From Anas platyrhynchos (taxonomy: Eukaryota; Chordata; Aves; Anseriformes; Anatidae): a stretch of 64,000 nucleotides of DNA. The stretch covers positions 23,743,001-23,807,000 of the forward strand of contig NC_092589.1 in assembly GCF_047663525.1 (NCBI RefSeq). Reading direction: 5' to 3'. Within the stretch, counting starts at the first letter, position 1, and every line of letters starts with the position of its first letter. The notes below the pieces were generated by a model. The model was not told the DNA's origin and did no database searches. It saw only the letters and a program-made list of their open reading frames with translations. A program made the position numbers and the translations under genes. Positions 60,081 through 64,000 of the stretch are shown piece after piece.

Positions 60081-60296
60081 AAGGGATCTCCATCGGTGGT
60101 CGGACTTTAAACGTCCCTATGGAGAACCAACATCCTCCCAGAGGGCCCTGCAGGGACCAATTCCCTCAGCGAAGCACTGTGAGAAGGACTTTCAAGGGAT
60201 TTAGCAGAGCCCTGGGAAGGGCACACACAGCAGGGGGACGCAGCCCCACAGCGGGAGCAGCGGGCAGGGGAGGCGCTGTGAGGGCTGAGCGGCCCC

Positions 60297-60389
60297 ATGG
60301 CGGAAGGGGGCGGCCCCGCACCTCCCCTCACCGCCCCCGTCCCGTCCCCGTCCCCGTCCCCGTCCCCGCGTGCGGCCTGGGCGCCATGA
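60297..60389 (+). promoter_or_regulatory. upstream ORF in the MTARC leader, overlapping the start codon
   Basis: An ATG at 60297 opens a 30-codon frame. Its TGA (60387-60389) overlaps the main ATG (60386-60388) as ATGA. The middle reads a run of Pro-Ser codons from the CCCCGT repeat. Such an ATGA overlap can lower translation or allow reinitiation. It matters only if transcription starts upstream of 60297, which is unknown. Confidence 0.5.
60339..60368. repeat. (GTCCCC)n hexanucleotide repeat
   Basis: Five adjacent GTCCC/GTCCCC units lie directly in the MTARC leader. G-rich on the - strand. Confidence 0.9.
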
Positions 60390-60654
60390 GCGGGCCGTGG
60401 GGGGCTGCGGGCCCGGTGCTGCGGGGGCCCCGTGCGGGCTGGCTGTGGGCGGCGGCGGCCGCCCTGGCGCTGGGCGCCCTGCTGGGGGCTTGGCGCTGGG
60501 CCGCGGGGCGCCGCCGCCGCCGCCCAGCCCGGCTGCAGCGTGTGGGGACGGTGTCGAGCCTCTTCGTGTACCCCGTGAAGTCGTGCCGGGGGGTGGCCGT
60601 GCCGCGGGCGCAGGTGACGCCGATGGGGCTGCAGAGCGGGGAGCTGCGGGACAG
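60386..60654 (+). CDS. MTARC1/MTARC2: MTARC exon 1 coding part
   Basis: 89 codons plus two bases; start context gcgccATGa, donor gtaggg. This start gives an N-terminus of human-like length. The frame stays open upstream to 60119, but that extension is GC-rich leader without similarity. Confidence 0.92.
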
Positions 60655-63600
60655 GTAGGGGGGAGCGGGGCGGTGCGGGGCGGGGAGCCGCCGGGCAGCC
60701 CGGTCCTGAGGCTCTGCGCGCCCCCCGCGCTGCAGGTTCTGGCTGGTGACCAAGGAGGACGGGCACATGGTCACCGCCCGCCAGGAGCCCCGGCTCGTCC
60801 TCGTCTCGGTCGGCTGCGAGAATGGCTGCCTGGCCCTCAGCGCCCCCGGCATGGAGCCGCTGCGGCTGCCCGTCAGGCTCCCCAGGAAAAACCCGGTGCG
60901 GAACTGCAGGTACGGGGGTAGGGAGGCTGGGGGGGCTCCTGCTTCATCCCCTCTCCCTGGTTATAGCCTGCCCCTCTCTTGTACGCCTTGCCTTTAAAGT
61001 CTGGGCAACAGCCGGTGTTTTCTTATTCAGGAATTTGCAGGTGCTGCCTGTTACACCAAAGGCTAACTGCTGTAACAAGCGCTTTAATTTTAATCTGCTA
61101 CGCGGTGGCACAAATAAATATTGGGAGAGATAACGCAGTAGTCACAGACCATAAACCGTGATCTCCAGTCTCTGTGCCGCGTCGTGTTTGCTCACCGATG
61201 TTGACTTCCCGCTTGGGTAATTGCACCTCAGAGCCTCGGTCACACGTTACCTCTGTAACGTGCGTGTGCCAGGCAGTGACACGCGTGTCAAACGCATACA
61301 CAGCTTTCTAAAACTTGCTAGGAAAAGATTTAAGTAGGCTAAATATATTTTAGCAATGAAAAACTGCCAGGCCTTGGTATGGGTGCTGGCTTGTGCCCAG
61401 GAGTTTGGAGCTGAGGCAGTGTGACAGGGTGTCTGGCTGCAAAAGGCTGTGTAGGCTTTATCTGTAGCCTGTAAGTCCAGCTGCAGGTTTTACTTGGGTG
61501 TTTAAAAGCCCTGTGTTTGGGGGAGGTGAGTGTAGGACTGAATCCCCTGAGTAGGCATGGTTTCTATTCACGCAGATAACGCATTAGGGATATTTTGCAG
61601 CTCTCTGGTTAAGAAGCCTCTGCGTTCTTCATCTGTGCCTGTTGGTATGTGGCGTGATACTTAAAGCTGTGATTGCAGTGTTCCCATGGATCCTTAAACC
61701 CCTGAGTTAATCAGTATAGATCTGCTTCTGAGGTGGAAAACAGTGCTGTTGGAAGCTGCTTCGTGCCAGCCCCCAGGTAGGCAGCGACTGAGAGAAAGGA
61801 GGGCAGTGAAAGGCAGCCAGGTGCTGTCTTGGGCAGTGGTATTTCACTGCCACCTGTGCCACAGAGCCTGTGTGAGGATTCCAGCAAACAGAGCAGGGAT
61901 GTGGCTGTTGGAGTTAGTGGGTGAGAACAGATGTCATGCAGACACTGCTGAGCGGCAGGGCTGCCTTACGGGTGCTGTGCTGAGAGTTTGTGACAGCCAC
62001 AGGAGTACCCTAAAGAGCTGGGGGCTTGGCTGAGCAGGACACACAGCCATTTCAAGTGTTTGGGTGCCTGCACACACCTGGGTGTTTCTGAAAAGACAGA
62101 AGGTAAGTAGGAGTGAGCTGTCAGTAGCTCCTTTTGCAGGGGCAGTTATACTGTACGTGAAACAAAATTAATCTTTCTGGCAGCAGAAGCCTACTGCTAG
62201 CCATCACTGCATGAAACCTGCAGCCTACCCATGGGTGAGGATGGCATGCCCGTGAGATGCGAGCAGAAAGAAAATGTACCCTAGGAGCTGGGCCAAGCTA
62301 GATGAGCTGCCTGGACATCTATGTACTTTAATCCGTGCAGCACATAATCACACAGGTAGAAGAAACTGCAGTGTACTTGGGTCAAAATCACTACTGTGAA
62401 GACCGTATTAACTTATCCATAACTGTTGTGGAAGTTTAGTGGAAGATTGAGCTGAGGTTTACCTTGTGTGCCAGGAGAGTGTTCCTGGCGTAAACTTGTT
62501 TTGCATTGTGCTGCCAGTGGATTTTTGTGCACCATGGACTTTGCTTCCATTATAAATCTTTAACCTCTCCTAGTGTATAGCTCAGTGTCTTAGGCTTGAG
62601 CTTTGCTTGTTGGATTAGTTGCTTGTTGCTAGTTCTCACTGGGGTGAGGTCTTGCCAGCAGCCTTATGCAAAGCTGACATATATCCTTTTGTTGTTATTC
62701 TTAACATAGATTAGTGTGGTGTGGAAAAAAAAAAAAAAATACCCCACACCTTCCAGAGACTTTTCAGGGGATGGCTAGTTTTTGGGGAAGCGTCTTGCTG
62801 AGAACAAGGACTGAAATTTACACTGCTGTTTGTGCTCTGCCTCATGTGCTGACAGGCTGATCCTCAAGTGGTCTAGATGTAGTGTGTGATTTGCTTTGGT
62901 TGGATTTTTTTTGAGGAATGTGTGAGCACCAGGTTTTAACATCCTGTTTTGCAGCCTCAGCAATAAGGTGTTCATTGCTGCTTTATAGTAAAAAAAATAA
63001 TTACAGCACATGCAAATTTATTAATCGGTGTCAGAATGTAAGCTGAAGCGGTCTGTTAGGCAGCAGAGTTTCACTCAGCTCTGGGTAAATTTTTACGGCA
63101 CTAAAATTTGAACAAAAGCTTCCTTAACAGTCAGGGACATCAGCAAGTGCTAATTACAGTGACTAACCTCACCACAGTGTTCATTTTTGCAAATTAATTA
63201 CATTTCAGTTGATTTCTGGGCCGAGATCTTTTGTTGTTAGTCACACACAAATACAAGAATAGACCTTTTTTTTTAAGCTCTGAGCACCTAGTCTGTTCAT
63301 GGCTCATTCTTTCACCAAGTGTTGCTGTCTGGCCATGTCCACGCTACTTAGCTTCCAAAACAAGTTGCCACAAGATTGCACGCTGGAAATGATCCTTGTT
63401 CCAAATCCAGAAACCAGCTTCTGCCTCACTAATTCAGGCAGTTTGTTAAATGTGTCTAGCTTATACTATTAAAATGGGATGCTTACTTTTAAATAATAAG
63501 CATGCTTGAGTCTTTGGTTTTACAACTAGATTGCTGATATGTCTTATCCTTCAGGTTGTTTGGACTGGATATTCAAGGCAGGGACTGTGGAGATGAAGTG

Positions 63601-63717
63601 GCTCGGTGGATCACCACTTTCCTGAATTCGGAGCCTTACCGACTGGTGCACTTTGAGCCTTCCATGGTGCCAAGAAAGTCAAAGGATGTAATAGACCTTT
63701 TCCGAACCACAGATGAG
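60386..63717 (+). CDS. MTARC1/MTARC2: MTARC, mitochondrial amidoxime reducing component (exons 1-3, 3' partial)
   Basis: A molybdenum-cofactor enzyme of the MOSC family. It is anchored in the outer mitochondrial membrane and reduces N-hydroxylated compounds (amidoximes, N-hydroxylamines) with cytochrome b5 and its reductase. Exons 60386-60654, 60736-60909 and 63555-63717 join in frame to give residues 1-202 of about 335. Visible: an N-terminal hydrophobic anchor (about 19-36, [18 protein letters not shown]) followed by a basic RRRRR patch, then the MOSC N-terminal beta-barrel region ([36 protein letters not shown]) and [25 protein letters not shown]. The second part of the MOSC domain, with the molybdenum-ligand Cys, lies beyond the right edge. 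Human has two tandem genes here. I cannot tell whether this one is MTARC1, MTARC2 or their unduplicated equivalent. Confidence 0.93.
60736..60909 (+). CDS. MTARC1/MTARC2: MTARC exon 2
   Basis: 174 nt; acceptor gctgcag, donor gtacgg, completing Arg90 and opening Arg148. It encodes [20 protein letters not shown] to [11 protein letters not shown]. The first intron is only 81 bp, all GC-rich. Confidence 0.93.
60910..63554 (+). other. MTARC1/MTARC2: MTARC intron 2
   Basis: 2.6 kb intron. An A run lies at 62727-62739. No repeat family or gene was recognised. Confidence 0.85.
63555..63717 (+). CDS. MTARC1/MTARC2: MTARC exon 3
   Basis: 163 nt; acceptor ccttcag, donor gtaaat, ends phase 0 at FRTTDE. 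It encodes [18 protein letters not shown] to [13 protein letters not shown], close to human GLEIEGRDCGEATAQWITSF. Confidence 0.94.
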
Positions 63718-64000
63718 GTAAATGAATGTTCTTGTTCTCAGAATTACTTTCTTCTCATTGTTTCCTTCCCCAGCCACCAAATCCGCACATTCAGTTGTTT
63801 GTGATGAGCCCATTTTAGCAAGGTTTATATCATGTACTTAAACCATGTGAATGTTTTCCTTTTTTATGATGAAATTACTTGCTTTAATTTTACCTTAGAT
63901 TTGTTCTAAGCTGTTGACCACTCACAGCTAGAGTTTGACACCAACATTTAAAGAAGAGCTGCAGATTTAAATACCATTCCTTTTGTGACTCAGAGAATGG
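63718..64000 (+). other. MTARC1/MTARC2: MTARC intron 3 (partial)
   Basis: Intron continuing past the window; nothing was recognised. Confidence 0.85.

Larger units (their letters stand above)
60250..60940 (+). promoter_or_regulatory. MTARC1/MTARC2: CpG-island promoter of MTARC
   Basis: Extremely GC- and CpG-rich region covering the presumed leader, exon 1, intron 1 and exon 2. GC boxes (ggggcgg-like) are frequent and no TATA box is visible. The start site cannot be fixed. Confidence 0.72.

Noticed and set aside
60107..60852. Two long - strand open frames over MTARC exons 1-2
   Set aside because: GC-rich shadow frames of low complexity (Ala/Arg/Pro); the + strand is fully explained by MTARC.

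Overview
The window is nuclear DNA from a bird, read from sequence alone. It carries three vertebrate protein-coding genes, all on the + strand, with GT-AG introns and many CR1-type LINE fragments, the dominant interspersed repeat of birds. The gene order MARK1 - C1orf115 - MTARC is the same as in the human 1q41 block. I cannot name the species.

Layout. 1-9659 is intron 1 of MARK1; exon 1 lies before the window. 9660-44291 holds MARK1 coding exons 2-18, which give 777 codons plus stop in an unbroken reading frame: kinase domain (exons 2-9/10), UBA region (10-11), long spacer (12-17), KA1 tail (18). The MARK1 3'UTR runs from 44292 to one of several poly(A) signals (44556, 45733 or 46023). 46.1-48.9 kb is intergenic and contains a probable solo LTR of an endogenous retrovirus with a 5-bp target-site duplication. 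A GC-rich promoter region precedes the two-exon C1orf115 gene (49197-51348, 131 aa), whose 3'UTR ends near 52.77 kb. 52.8-60.1 kb is intergenic and rich in CR1 debris, including three same-strand copies at 53.2-55.5 kb. A second GC-rich promoter at about 60.3 kb starts MTARC (mitochondrial amidoxime reducing component). Its exons 1-3 are present and the gene runs off the right edge.

The three genes are not known to act in one pathway. MARK1 is a microtubule-affinity-regulating kinase, C1orf115 a small membrane-associated protein, and MTARC an outer-mitochondrial-membrane molybdoenzyme. Their proximity is conserved synteny, not an operon.

I found no new biological system. The most useful second-look items are: tandem in-frame splice sites in MARK1 exons 12 and 16; a TTTG microsatellite forming the tract before exon 3; a short hAT-like element 78 bp before the last MARK1 exon; the solo LTR; a short 5S-rRNA-like segment; and an upstream ORF in the MTARC leader, built partly from a hexanucleotide repeat, whose stop overlaps the main start codon.
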